This document shows, piece after piece, positions 31,489 through 43,270 of a DNA stretch of 64,000 bases (positions within the stretch are counted from its first letter, which is position 1; every line of letters begins with the position of its first letter). Source of the DNA: Gracilaria domingensis (taxonomy: Eukaryota > Rhodophyta > Florideophyceae > Gracilariales > Gracilariaceae). A model generated the notes under the pieces. It was not told the origin of the DNA, ran no database searches, and saw only the letters and a list, made by a program, of their open reading frames with translations. Both the position numbers and the translations under genes were made by a program. Location: the NCBI GenBank assembly GCA_022539475.1, contig VCMS01000169.1, forward strand, positions 425,655 through 489,654. Direction: 5' to 3'.

Positions 31489-32934
31489 ATGATAATCGCC
31501 ATAAACTCAAACGTAGTCAGCGGAATGCACATTATTTTCGCTGAAATTCTTCTTCTTGTTCTCTCTTTCGCGATTCAGACGTACATACGATCAACGAACT
31601 TGCATAAAATACACAACCTCAAAGAATCTTTAAGTCTCACAAGCATCAGACTTTCAATTCTAGCAGAATTCGGGATCACGTCGAAGAAAACAGCCATCTT
31701 CACATCGTTGTTGGGCTGTTGTGTGTTGCTGCTCAACATCGTAGGCAGTTTTGCGATCGATGGAAGATCAAGAATGGCAACAAACTTCGCCAATGCAAAG
31801 ATAGTCGTTTTGATTTCAAACGAGTCTAGTGATGGAATCGATTTCACCAAGCATGTTTCTGCAGATGGTTCGAGAGTTTCCGGGTCATACATTTTAGCTC
31901 ACACCGTGTGGAGTTGCACTCGCATAAACGAAACCAACGTGATAAATTATCCCGCTGTGGGCAGCTTCGAAGATATTGATCGTATCGCATACAATTTAAA
32001 AGATCCTTTTAACATCACGTGTGCATTTGAAAAAAATGGGTTCGTTTCAACATCCGTTACTGACCCTCAAACCTTTTACATGTACGAGGACAATGAGAAA
32101 GAGAGCAATGTATCAGATACGGACGAGATCACTGAGCCCTGTCCGTATCGTTTGGACGAGTTTCCCACAAACTACGGTATAAAACAAGTGAATGTGAGTT
32201 ATGAAGCTGGGAACTGTGAAGGAACCGACATCTTAGAAGCTTGGTGTGGAAATTTAGCCCTTCAACTGTGCGTTTGGTATCTTCGAAAAGGTGAAAGGTA
32301 TTTCATGCAAGCCTATGTAGCAGAGGGGCCGGATCTAGCCTGGTTTGATGAGCTGCCACTTTCTAAAGCTCTGACACGTCAAACATTACAATCAGTAATA
32401 TTTTTGCTCTCAACTGGGGTGGAGAGGTCATTGTTTCACGCTCTAGGTATGACAAGAGTGAGGATCAAGCGAAACATGTCAGTCGAAGTACTTGCCGGCG
32501 AAGTGCAGGAAACAGTTGTGCTTGTCTCTCTAATGGTATGCACTGCTGGAGTGGTGACAGTGGTCACCGGTCTTATGAGCTTGGTTTCTTTTTGGCAATG
32601 GAGGCATAATGTGGTGAAACGGGGTCTGAAGGGAAAGAATGCCTTCCAAAGCGCTACAGATCTCATTCAAGTAGCCGCAACGGTTGCTCAAGGCGAAGAA
32701 GATTTTGCCTCCTCTGCAGCCTTGTCCGTCGGTGTTTATGGCGACAAGCCGCGTGTTGGTCCCGTGGCGGAAACGAACATTGGCGATCCAGAGATTCAAG
32801 AGGAAATGGTTGAGGGCAGGTGGAGACGACGGGGGGAACTTAAAGTGAGTATTTTTTCGCACCAAGGAGCCGAATCGATAGAAGAACGCCTGCCGCCACC
32901 AACTACATGTGGGGAAGTTTCTCAACAAGAGTAG
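31489..32934 (+). CDS. Membrane protein with glycosylated ectodomain, paralogue 2
   Basis: 481 residues from ATG 31489 (MIIAINSNVVSG), chosen because it aligns with the start of the divergent neighbour and is the first ATG in frame. It shares the same plan: a hydrophobic segment near 13-30, an NLHKIHNLKESLSL loop, a second segment near 65-88, a Cys-containing ectodomain with NETN, NITC, NVSD, NVSY and NMSV sites, a third segment near 350-375, and a longer cytoplasmic-type tail of about 100 residues. Family unknown. Head-to-head pairing and partial sequence identity point to an inverted tandem duplication that has diverged. Confidence 0.65.
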   Translation: MIIAINSNVVSGMHIIFAEILLLVLSFAIQTYIRSTNLHKIHNLKESLSLTSIRLSILAEFGITSKKTAIFTSLLGCCVLLLNIVGSFAIDGRSRMATNFANAKIVVLISNESSDGIDFTKHVSADGSRVSGSYILAHTVWSCTRINETNVINYPAVGSFEDIDRIAYNLKDPFNITCAFEKNGFVSTSVTDPQTFYMYEDNEKESNVSDTDEITEPCPYRLDEFPTNYGIKQVNVSYEAGNCEGTDILEAWCGNLALQLCVWYLRKGERYFMQAYVAEGPDLAWFDELPLSKALTRQTLQSVIFLLSTGVERSLFHALGMTRVRIKRNMSVEVLAGEVQETVVLVSLMVCTAGVVTVVTGLMSLVSFWQWRHNVVKRGLKGKNAFQSATDLIQVAATVAQGEEDFASSAALSVGVYGDKPRVGPVAETNIGDPEIQEEMVEGRWRRRGELKVSIFSHQGAESIEERLPPPTTCGEVSQQE

Positions 32935-33937
32935 GTTGTCGCTGGTTTTTGGGTAATGTAGTATTTTTAGTTCCGTAACACTATCCTTATTGTGGATCGA
33001 TAAGCTATCGCGGACGATGGGAGATATGGAGGAAGATTTGTAGGGGGTTCTGTTGAGTGCCTTTCTTATTGTACGACGGGTTGTGTCGCGACGGCTGTTG
33101 ATGGTCAGAGTTCTAGAAGGTCGTTGATTACCGTCGTGCTCTCATCCTGCAGTGAACGCCTCCCGTGAGGCCTTTCGGCGCCTGTGTGCCGTTCTAACTG
33201 TCACCCCTCGACATGGGTGCTGTTCTACGACACTGACGACCCCGCCACGGTCGTGAGCGCCCGCCTACCGCGGGAGTTAGAGCCGCCACCGTACGCAATA
33301 AACACAGTCTCTGCTTGCGTCTCTACACCTGTCGGGAATCGGCTCGAATCGATCGATTGCAGTCAACCCAATCGCAATCAGCGATATATTGCTTCGTACG
33401 AAGCAACACCTCGTAGACAGCGACAGCTAGATCGAAGTCGAAGTAGTTTTCATGCTTCTTCGGTCTCTTTTATCAAATAATCTCCACGTTAGTATCGTGC
33501 AAGAGTATATTACGGAGGAACGAGAGGCGGTCACTGCATGCAAAGGAGATATTTGCATGGAGAGGTGATCTACCGTCGTATCTCTGAATCTAATATATCT
33601 CTTGGATTTGTTCATTGCGGTGGGAAGGGGTACAGCTGCTGTTGATGCCAAAGTGTTCCACAAAGTCGTTGGTTATCGTCATGGTCTCATTTGCAGCAAA
33701 CGCCTTCGGTGATGTTCGGCGCTTTTTCGCCATTCTGACTACCCCCATCGCCATGAGTGCTGGTCTACGACAATGGAGACCCAGACCCTTTCAGCGTCGA
33801 CCTAAAGCGATTGTTACGGACGATCTTTGACGCAATAAACGTAGTACATGTACATGCTTGCATCTTTACATAAGCAAGCATAGATTGAGAATTTACACCC
33901 ATCTCAGCTTCTTTTTCCACATTCTTTACTTGCATCC
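32935..33937. repeat. Intergenic region with two diverged tandem units
   Basis: Unit 1 (about 33075-33330) and unit 2 (about 33610-33865) align: GGCTGTTGATGG / CTGCTGTTGATGC, then TCGTTG(A/G)TTA, TTCGGCGC, CATGNGTGCTG and CTACGACA. Both end in GCAATAAAC followed by TGCTTGC(G/A)TCT. The shared AATAAA suggests repeated 3' transcript ends or a short retroposed unit. No conserved frame runs through both. Confidence 0.45.
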
Positions 33938-35197
33938 TCAAACAGAAATCAGTAGATCTTTCAGAGCCGTTAGCTCATCCTTTCGCAAACGTGGTATTAT
34001 CGTGCACTTCTTTGCATATTCAAACCTTTCTGTGACATCGCCAAGAATATGTTTCTTCAAAGCAATGGAATAAAACTTTTCCGTATCCTGAGGCATCCCG
34101 TGTTCTTTCCATACGTTCATGTAGTTCGTCATATCAGCTGCTTTTATACCTGGAGGCACTGCAATGTTTCTCGCTAAACTGTTAATATCAAGAATTGGAA
34201 AGCCAATGCGCGCTTCTCCCCAATCAATCAAGGAATAAGAATTGTCCGTATCTTTCTCTCTTCTCTTGATGATATTCCCAGGATGTGTGTCTCCATGCAC
34301 AATTGATAAGGGATAACGTCCTTCCTCATGTATTTCTCTCATCCAATCAAACAGTTTACGCACGTGTTCATCCAGCTTATTCTCATCTCCTTCTCTCTTC
34401 AACGAAAATTCTTCAAGCTCCAACAAACTTTGTCGCACGTTTTTATCATCGAACATCGCCTTCATCCTTCGAAGAAGACATTCCACTGACTCAAAGGCTA
34501 TACCAGCTTCTTTCAGTTCTTCAATATGCCGAATGGAAGCAACCTGTGCTCTTGCAAGCAACTCTGAAACAATATTGTAGTCTTCCAGCGACATAATATC
34601 CTCTAATGACTGCCCATAGTCTTCCATCAACATCCATTCCAGAGGCTCGCACACATATATCGGTTTCCGGGCGATATACGGAGCTATACTTGCAATCTTT
34701 GCCGTAACTTTCCCCTCTCGATCGTTACTGGCCTTCAAGAGCACTCTACCTTTGTTAGTTTCAGCTCGGAGTAAAATCGAATGCGACGCGCACCGATACT
34801 GTTGAAACGCATTCTTCAAGATATAACCACTTCGTTGGAGCACCAACTTTGCACCTTCAATATTATACTCGTGCCAGCCTGGTATTTCCCATGGGCGAGC
34901 CCTTCTAGACTCTTCTCTCCACAGTGTAACCAAGGCGGAATTTACACAAATTTGCCGAGCCCATGGTGATTTGTCTTCCTGTAGTATATCACTCACTTGG
35001 TCAATGCTCATCCATTCGTACTCTTTGAATTTTGGGGGCGCGGGCGTATGAGGGTTGCTTTTGGTGGGAGCAAGGGGAGAGGTACAGTGAAACAGAGCAT
35101 TATGAGGGGTCGGAAATGTATCGAGATACAACTCGCTAATTGTGGTGTACAAGAACACCATCTCGTAAAATGTACCACACAGCTCTGCAAGACTCTT
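33938..35197 (-). CDS. APH-fold kinase with remnant Nudix-like N-terminus (partial)
   Basis: 407 residues from ATG 35161; the frame is open back to about 35212. Residues about 130-390 form a phosphotransferase (APH/choline-kinase type) domain: the nucleotide-lobe MLMEDYGQSL, the catalytic IVHGDTHPGN near 295 (H-x-D...N), and the metal-binding SLIDWGEARIG near 318. The first 90 residues, ending KEYEWMSIDQVSDIL, resemble the C-terminal half of a Nudix hydrolase, and no Nudix box is present. Reading upstream, TTTATTGTTTCCAG (35198-35211, minus) looks like a splice acceptor, which would place a Nudix-box exon further right. That exon is gone or displaced where the chromovirus fossil starts (about 35215). 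Likely a small-molecule kinase; substrate unknown. Confidence 0.6.
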   Translation of the reverse strand, partial: KSLAELCGTFYEMVFLYTTISELYLDTFPTPHNALFHCTSPLAPTKSNPHTPAPPKFKEYEWMSIDQVSDILQEDKSPWARQICVNSALVTLWREESRRARPWEIPGWHEYNIEGAKLVLQRSGYILKNAFQQYRCASHSILLRAETNKGRVLLKASNDREGKVTAKIASIAPYIARKPIYVCEPLEWMLMEDYGQSLEDIMSLEDYNIVSELLARAQVASIRHIEELKEAGIAFESVECLLRRMKAMFDDKNVRQSLLELEEFSLKREGDENKLDEHVRKLFDWMREIHEEGRYPLSIVHGDTHPGNIIKRREKDTDNSYSLIDWGEARIGFPILDINSLARNIAVPPGIKAADMTNYMNVWKEHGMPQDTEKFYSIALKKHILGDVTERFEYAKKCTIIPRLRKDELTALKDLLISV

Positions 35198-35214
35198 CTG
35201 GAAACAATAAACCT

Positions 35215-38200
35215 ATACGTTCACAACCTTATGGAGCGGGCCCTAGAGCACGACAGATCGAACTTGACAACGTTCAAGAGATGCTCCAATCCGGAGTAAT
35301 TTCCCCACCGCAATCCGAATGGGCTAGTCCAGTTGTGCTGGCACCAAAACCTGGAGGTGAACTCCGATTCTGTATTGACTACCGCATGTTGAACGCAATT
35401 ACCATTCGCGACTCGTATCCCATTCCACGTATGGATGAATGCTTAGATCCCTTGGAGAAGCCAAGCTGTTTACCACGTTGGATTGTAACTCCGGGTATTG
35501 GCAAATACCTGTAGCTCCGGAATATCGGGAGAAGACCACTTTCACCTCTCACGCCGGTACGTACATGTTTAATCGAATGCGTTTTGGATTAATGAACGGC
35601 CCCGCTACGTTCCAGAGGACTATTGATATCATTCTCTCCCGGTATCGATGGCGCTCGTGCCTAGTATATCTAGACGACGTCATCATATTCTCGAAAGATT
35701 TCGAAAGTCATGTGCAAGACGTACGGCGTATCCTCACTGCGCTCAAAGATGCAGGGCTTTCCCTGAAACTGAAGAAATGCAAGTTCTTTTCGGACTCGGT
35801 CGAGTACCTCGGGCATGTTGTCCGGCCTGGCATACTCGCGGTGCAGACAACGAATATAATTGCTGTATCGATGGCTAAGCCACCCACCACCAAGACCGAG
35901 CTCCGCTCGTTCCTTGGTATGTGTAACGTTTATCGACAATTTTCGAAGGTTTTGCAAAGATTGCAGGTCCTTTGAACCGCTTACTGCAGAAGGGTAACCC
36001 CGATTTGCTTCCAGAATTTGAGAAAAATCAGGTAGCAGCTTTCAATAGGCTGAAGGCAGCTTTGGTATCTCCACCAATCCTCAAGCTTCCACGACAAGGA
36101 CTACAGTATTCCCTGGGTACTGATGCATCTCAGGGCCAAATTGGCTGTACCTTACTCCAGACCCATGAAGACGGAAACGGCTATCCAATTGGATGTTGGA
36201 GTCGTCAGCTTAATAATGCTGAAAGGAACTATTCCGTTCCAGAAAAAGAATGCCGCGCCAGTGTGTGGGCGATAATGACTCTTCGTCTTTACCTTGAGCG
36301 AGAAAGCTTTATCATTTACATTGACCATCACGCATTACGATTACTAATGAACCTAACCGATGCCACTAGTCGGCTAGCACGCTGACGTCTCCGTCTCTCG
36401 GAATTCCATTTCGAAGTACGATACCTCAAGGGCGTGAAAAACCTCTTAAGAAATGCACTCAGCAGGCTTCAGACAGAAGGAGGAACTACAACTCAAATAG
36501 ATGAGGAGATCCCGTGTTTTTTCCTAGAAGATACGGAAGACGAAGCCCACACTTACGAATCTTCAGATGAATTGGATCCAATCCTGGCTACTCGCGACCC
36601 AGCGCATACACCTGAAGCTATTTCAGTGGAAGAAATCTTCCGCCAGCAATGTCGAGATGAATACTGCCGCTCCCTTTGCTCTCGTCTTGAGAAGGGGGAA
36701 AGGGTAGGAACGTTCCGTTTCCTTCGCAACGAAGAGGGTTTTCTTTGTCGTCGATCTTCGCTTGACGGAGCTTTACAGATTGTTGTACCGGATTGTCTTC
36801 GGAACAGAATCTTGTACCTAGGACATCACCTGGCCACTGCAGGGCACCCAGGTGGACGTCGAATGTTCTACACCCTTCGTCAGAAGTATTATTGGCCATC
36901 AATGTCGATGGAATGCTACGCAACGGTTCAGGCATGTCCTGATTGCGCGAAATCCCGAATGAAATTACGTCCTCACAACAACTACCTGAAGTTGTTCCCA
37001 GCCTCAAGACCACTCGAGTACATCTCGATTGATATATTTGGAGAACTTCCGAGAACCGAGCGAGGGAGCCGTTACCTGCTGGTGATAACGGATCGTTACT
37101 CAAAGCTAACAAAGACTGCTCCTCTGAAGAAAATCACTGCAGCAGGTGTAGCGCAAGCTTCCATTACGAATAGGGTGTTCGTATACGGACCCCCAGCATA
37201 TTTACTTTCTGAAAATGGAAGTCAGTTCACCTCAAAGTTCTTCCTTGCAGTATGCAAGACTCTCCATGTGAACAATCTGTTCACCACGGCATACCACCCA
37301 CAGACCAACGGTCAGGTGGAACGGTTCAACAGGACCATACTGTCGGCATTACGTCACTACTTGAATGGCAATCAGTCGGACTGGGACCTCTTCACCGACC
37401 CGTTGACGTTCGGATATAACACTATTGTCTCGAGGATGACAGGTCTCACTCCCTTCCAACTCGTTTTATCACGAGCACCAGAGCCTCTATCGATTCAGAG
37501 TCGACCGTCTCTAGAACCTCCAGTCTCTCCGGCTGAGTTCAAGTCGAAATTTCTGCGCCGATTAAGGGCTTTGATGAAATCTTCAGGCAAAAAACTTCGT
37601 GAAGGACAAGCTCGTTATAAACGAGATTTTGATCAGAGGGTAAGGTCTCCCCTGCCGAAGCTGCACATTAATGACCACGTGTACGTGGAAAGAGAATCAG
37701 CTCTGAGAGACGCTGAACGTAAGGGACGTAGCCGCGTCCTCACCAAGCTTGCACCAAAAGGTGAGGGACCCTTTCCAGTAGTGAAACTGGATTCATATAC
37801 CGTCACCGTCAGGAGGGAAGACGGAATGTTTGACCGAGTCTCGCTAGACAGAGTTTCTAGAGCCCCCACGACAAGGGTAACCCAGCAACAACCACCCTCA
37901 GATTCGGAAAGCACAGATGAGGGACAACCTCCAAAACCTAGGTCCGTGACACGGGGATCCTCCCATTTGGACAACCCACGTGTTACAAATATCGCAAAGG
38001 GAGCTTTAGAAGCCACCGCAGAGCTTCTCCCATCTCAGAGCCCATTTCAATCTGAGAAGGGGGACAAAACCTCTGCCTCAATAGAAGAAGAGCCAAGCAG
38101 CACCATAAGAATCATTGGTTCCTACGTGGTGGATAAGATACTCGACTTTGATCGAGATGAGGATGATAACCCATTATTTGAAATAAGGTGGTACGAATAC

Positions 38201-38320
38201 TCTCCAGAAGCTACCAGCTGGCAGCCTCCGGAACACATCGCGTGCAACTTGCTCAAACGCTTTTGCAAGAAGCGAAAGATTTCTATGAAAGATATTCAAC
38301 ACCATCCTGAAATGGAGTAA
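35215..38320 (+). mobile_element. Ty3/gypsy chromovirus fossil (pol part)
   Basis: A left-truncated, broken LTR-retrotransposon copy. Parts in order: reverse transcriptase (about 35.2-35.9 kb; LAPKPGGELRFCIDYR and VYLDDVIIF), RNase H (about 36.0-36.4 kb), and integrase with the H2C2-type finger and core (about 36.7-37.6 kb; FTTAYHPQTNGQVERFNR). A chromodomain follows (about 38.1-38.3 kb; DKILDFDRDEDD ... IRWYEY). The chromodomain places it among chromoviruses. Gag, protease and both LTRs are missing. About three breaks are visible. Good residue conservation suggests a fairly recent loss, but age cannot be dated without LTRs. Confidence 0.85.
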
Positions 38321-38406
38321 AATGAAGATTCAGAAAAGCATTTTTACTTAAAGCACACTTGTTGTGTTGCCCCTACTCTCCTAGCGAGAGAAAGCTCTCA
38401 CAGACT

Positions 38407-39840
38407 CTACTCGGCGTTAGTGAGATCAACCTCGCCCATTGGGTCCTCGGCGTCATGCAAAAGAGCTGGGGAGGCCAGCCCAGTTTCATGCTGTGGTGGG
38501 ATAGTTCCGTGTTCCTGATCCGGTCCTCCCTGATCATTCCACGGGACACGATTCGCGCCTTCGCGAAGGAATTCGGCCTCAGCAACCAGCATGGTTTCCC
38601 AGCTGAACTTTACCCATGTACCAGAAGTGTGAGTCCCGTCGTCATAGCCCCGCCCCGGCGAGTAATTGCTGGCACGCTCGTTACGACGAATAGTCGGTGC
38701 ACGACTCTCTGGCACTCGACGCCAGTCGACATCATCATGCTGCGAAACGCAACGCAGAAGCTCCCGATAACGACGCTTTCCACTCAAGACGAAGGAAAGA
38801 TTCATGTCTTCTATGTCGCGGAGCAGAGCTTTTGGGATAACCCTGAGTCTACTTTGGGCTGCGTCCCAGAGGAACCTTTTCGCAACCAATGCAACCCACT
38901 CGGAAAGAAAGAGTGCGGATAATCCAGACCTTGGGTTCTGGACTAGTTCAAATCCCTGGTAGGTAACCACGGGTGGGAGTTCAACTCTCATATCGATAGG
39001 TACTTCATACTCCGAGAACCAACTCGGAACAAGGACGTAACGTCGGTCTAGATTATCGCGACGAAACTCGTTCACCTCTACCATCTGGTAGGCAATGAAG
39101 CAACCGGTATGGTTACGACAACGGCGCTCGAAGCGTAGTCCACCCCAGTAACTTTTGGCGGTGTTGGCTTCGCTACGCGACTCGAAGTTCTCCGGAAGAA
39201 TCAGAGAATTCCACAGCAGCATTCGTGATGCTGGTTGAAGCCGAGATCCACTCGGGAAGTCACCATTCACAATGGCGTCACGAAGTGCGTCTACATACGC
39301 GATCTCGCCTTCGGTGCGATACGCCCAGGTGTCCATATCTTGGCGGGCGGGGATGAGCAGTCCGCAAGAAGTGCGGCCGATACGGTTATATACCAGATTC
39401 ATGAAGTCTCTGGGATTTGTTTCCAGTCGACCCGCAACGTTCAGCGCGTCTGGCTGAGCAACGATACGCCTCGTCCAGTCACGAGAAAACACTGCCTGCA
39501 TGGGCAGCCTTCCCGGTAGTAGACGGGCATGATCCACATACGCCAAAATGGCGTCGCGGTCATGTATACCATGCGCGTAAAACCATGGGAGACGAACGAA
39601 TAACTCGGCATTAGTCCGAGGGCTTTTCCCTGCCAGCTCGCGGAGCGTGGGGAGAATAGTTCCGTCAGCCAGACGATACTGCGGGGCTGACGATAGAAGC
39701 CTCGAGACGGAAATACTGTAGTACAGATGCATTTTTATGATGGTAACAATATCGCTCGTGGATGCACGAAGAAAGAAGAGCGCACGTTCACGGCTTTGCA
39801 ACGGCTGCGCAACAACAGATCTCTTATCCGCCATACGTAG
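38407..39840 (-). mobile_element. Gag-like fossil segment fused to the second gypsy fossil
   Basis: About 475 codons of minus-strand frame that are not reverse transcriptase. A stretch with LPWFYAHGI, LLPGRLP and FSRDWTRRIV resembles the ordered part of the fossil at 11200-11470, so both probably come from one Gag-like family. The same frame runs on into the reverse transcriptase fragment to its right, which suggests insertion or recombination between retroelements. No zinc knuckle is seen in this part. Function is inferred from the repeat context only. Confidence 0.4.
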
Positions 39841-42800
39841 GATATCCAGAGCGCGCTGAAAAGTAGCGGGGGCATTCGTCAGCCCGAATGTCATACGCTT
39901 GAAGCGGTATAACCCTGAATGACAGGTGAAGGCTGTCTTATCACGGTCTTCCGCACGAACGGGTACTTGCCAGTATCCCCAGTTTGCATCCAACGTGGAG
40001 AACATGGTCGCGTCGCCCAGCGAATCGATATACTCATCCATACGTGGAACAGGGCACACGTCTTTGACGGTGACATCGTTAGGAGACGATAATCTATGCA
40101 AAAACGCCAGGACCCATCGTGTTTCGGATCCAGTACATCTGGAGATGCCCATGGTGACTGAGCGGGCTCAATCACGCCTGTGGGGAGCATTTTACCCACT
40201 TGGAACTGTTCTTCATCCCGGGCCTTCGGGCCTGCCCTATACGGGTGTTGAGCGACCGGCTTTGTATCTGGCAACAGATCAATCCGATGTTCGGTGGTAG
40301 GAACCTCTCCGAGGGTTCCATCCCACATTGGTGTGAACTCACGCAACATCTCGCGTAACTTCTCACGGTGTGAATCCGATACGTGACCCAGATCCAACTT
40401 CTAATTTCTTGAGAGGATCGAGTGTGTCAAATCTCGTAGAAAAGTCCTTCCTTTCCGAATCCTTCGGGTTGCTAGGCTCCACTGGAGAAGGCGATAAGAG
40501 GATACCCCCTTCCCCTCCTTAGAGGAAGTAACTGCATTTGCGGGTTCGAGGAGGCCCAGAACTTTGGCAGCAGAAACCTTAATAGGAATAAGGGCGGTAG
40601 GCTGTGGGAGCACCGTGCCGACAACTTGATTCTTCATAAGATACTGAGCCTTCTTTCCGAAGTTTGCAACCATAACTCGAAAGGGGCGTCCATCAGAGAT
40701 CTGAACAACACCGTTCGCAAGCGCGAGCTGATACTTCTCTTACAGAGACTGGAGTGGTTGACCAACTCGTAACCAACGGGGTGCGGCGATGACGTCAATA
40801 CAAACCTGCGAGCCAGGGGTATAAGAACAGGTCGCGCGACGCGAAGTTTGGGAGACTCCTTCGAGGGTGTTGAGTCCTGTAAGGAGCTGGCAGTGGTACT
40901 AGTTTCGCTGTCGCCCTTCTCAGTGAACGACGAACAATCGGTGCAACCGAACCATCTTCCATTTCTACTTCACGCATACGCGGCTTGATTGAATCGACAT
41001 AACTGTCGCAAAAGTCACATCCCAGGATGACAGGGGCAGCAAGCGTGTTACAGACGATGAAATCGAGCTGTGAATCACAGTTGCCGATTCTGATTAGAAG
41101 TGTGACCATTTCAGCCGTCTTTAGCGGGTTATTATTAGCGTCCGCCACGTCCATGACGGGTCCTTGACGAACTCGACAACAGATTTACGGTGGTAACAAC
41201 GATTCGAAAATGAAATTGGGACCGGCACCTTTATCCAATATGGAACGATAACGTACCATATATTGGGTGGATAGGCCAAGATCTGCAAAAACCTTGTAGT
41301 TCCTCTTAGCCATCACCATGACTCGGTCCGGATCGGGTTGTTCCTAAACCGTATCCACGGGCGACGCAACACACCAACGGTGGTAGAGTCCACGTCTAGG
41401 TTGGCCTGTTTCCTTGAAAGGACTGTGACCGGGGAGCGAGGCGGCGACGCCTCGGGCGCCTTGGGCCTCACATTGGGCGCCTCTCCATCGGAGACTCCAG
41501 AACTCAGTTTAACTGAGCTCCATCCGTTCTAACGGGACGGCGTCTTGTGCTCCAGAGATCCACGAGGATTCCTGTGAAACTGTAGTAGGACTACCCGCAG
41601 CAGCGGTTGCCGCTACGGCTTGAGCCGATGAATACCTAACCTGTGTAGAACCGGAGTGTCGCAACCCAGCATTTTCTGCAGCCGAAATCCTTCGTGGAAA
41701 TTCTGTCTTAGCGCACAGATATGCGGTCACGGGCACTAACGCCTGCTCTTCCTTAGTCAGTGATTCGTAATTCACCACTACTTTGGGCACTTCCCTCAAC
41801 ATGAGGCTGCAGTTCGGCGCTGCATGCCCATAGCTGTAGCAAGTATAACAGGTCAACTTCGGGGTTATCTTTCCGACGCTTCGTGGTTCTTGCACCTTCA
41901 CCGTCCGCGGGTCTACCCAACCAGGTCGCTGGTAGCGGCTACCGGCGTAGGGTATCTGCGCGGCTCGAACACAATGGCGGTCTGCATAAAGCAGTTGGGT
42001 GTCCTTCACCATGGAGCCTTCGGTCGTGGACGGCAACTCCATAGTCGGAACAGAGACCAGGTCCTCCTGTGCGAAGTGCAAGTTATCCACGTTGCTTCGT
42101 TTCCCGCAGCGCGGTAACGGCTTCCTCAATGGCGCCATTAGTCGCGTACGAACGGAGTAGATACTGTACGGCTTCGGGCCAACAGGTGACCCTTCCTTTA
42201 GAAACTCGAGAGAAACATCTTACAGAGTTGAATTGATCTTCTATGAGGCCTCGTAGGAAGTACGGCAGGGCGACGTAAGCCTGTCCATCACTCATTCCGA
42301 GGATGTCTGCTTCCGCGACAAAGCGTGAGAGAAAATCCAGCATTTGGATAGGATCTTCCCAGTAAATAGCTGGTTGCGAAAGGACAGTGCCATCCTTTTG
42401 ATGCAGTCCTTGACTTTTCCCGTACCCCGGGGTGTCCGATTCAAACTAGAATCTTCCAAGCGGTAGTACCGATAAGACGAAAGCTTCTTGAACAAGGGAT
42501 TGGTTGGCTCCAGTTCCTTCCAAGCTGAATGCTTCCTCCCCTTCTTTCGGGTTTGGATCTCACCATAAGTGGGTGTTGAACGGCGCATCCGCGATGAGCG
42601 AGCACGGCGTCCTCCCTCTATTAATGAGTCCGATGAGGACGACTCCACAGAGCGATTTGAATTCACCGATGACCGAGACGAGTCCGAGTCACAGTCTTGG
42701 CCTTCCCTCTTCCTTGAGTGGGGTTTTACGGACTTCCGGTTACCAGCTCGAGGCGAAGTCACCGCAGTTGTGTGGGTAGCTGGCTCATCCGCGAGGGTGG

Positions 42801-43270
42801 TTGCCTCCAACGTCTCAAGACGGACGAATATCCGATTGAACTTCGTATCCACCTCTTCGGTAAAACCGACGTAGCCTCCATGAACATCAAGTAGAGAGTT
42901 AACATCCTTCCGAACAATACGTAATACCTCTGATACATCCTCGTCCGAGGCGGCGTCAACCTTCAAACGAAGTGTATTGACCTCGCTGAGGAGAGCAGCA
43001 TGAGAACTCCTCATGACCGCCGTTTGAGCCTCCAGGGTTCGAACTTGAGCCTCTAACTCCACAACGAGCGCGTCACTCACCACAACAGCGGGCGTTGAAG
43101 GCCCAGCTACTGGGGTATCTAACGACTTGGGTGCTGACTTCCGGATTCCGGACCTTCCATTCGATCCCACCGCAGGTTTCGGGACGGACCGCGGTCGCGG
43201 AGGTAATTCTGAACCAACTGATCGCGCCTTAGACGGACTAGACTTCTTGCCTGAGCCCATCGTCACTGAC
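39841..43270 (-). mobile_element. Ty3/gypsy fossil, left-facing (Gag to reverse transcriptase)
   Basis: Read leftward: Gag (about 43.27-41.5 kb; Ser/Lys-rich start, coiled coil, then a zinc knuckle of C-x2-C-x4-H-x4-C type near 41.84 kb), protease-like part (about 41.15-40.8 kb; VILGCDFCD), and reverse transcriptase (about 40.4-39.85 kb; FCIDYR, TFGLTNAPATFQ). RNase H and integrase are missing because the Gag-like segment interrupts. It is broken, with roughly five breaks. It is older looking or more decayed than the right-facing chromovirus next to it. Confidence 0.75.

Noticed and set aside
38945-38965. tRNA T-loop-like GTTCAAATCCC
   Set aside because: No matching acceptor, D or anticodon stems surround it, and it lies in a Gag-like coding stretch.
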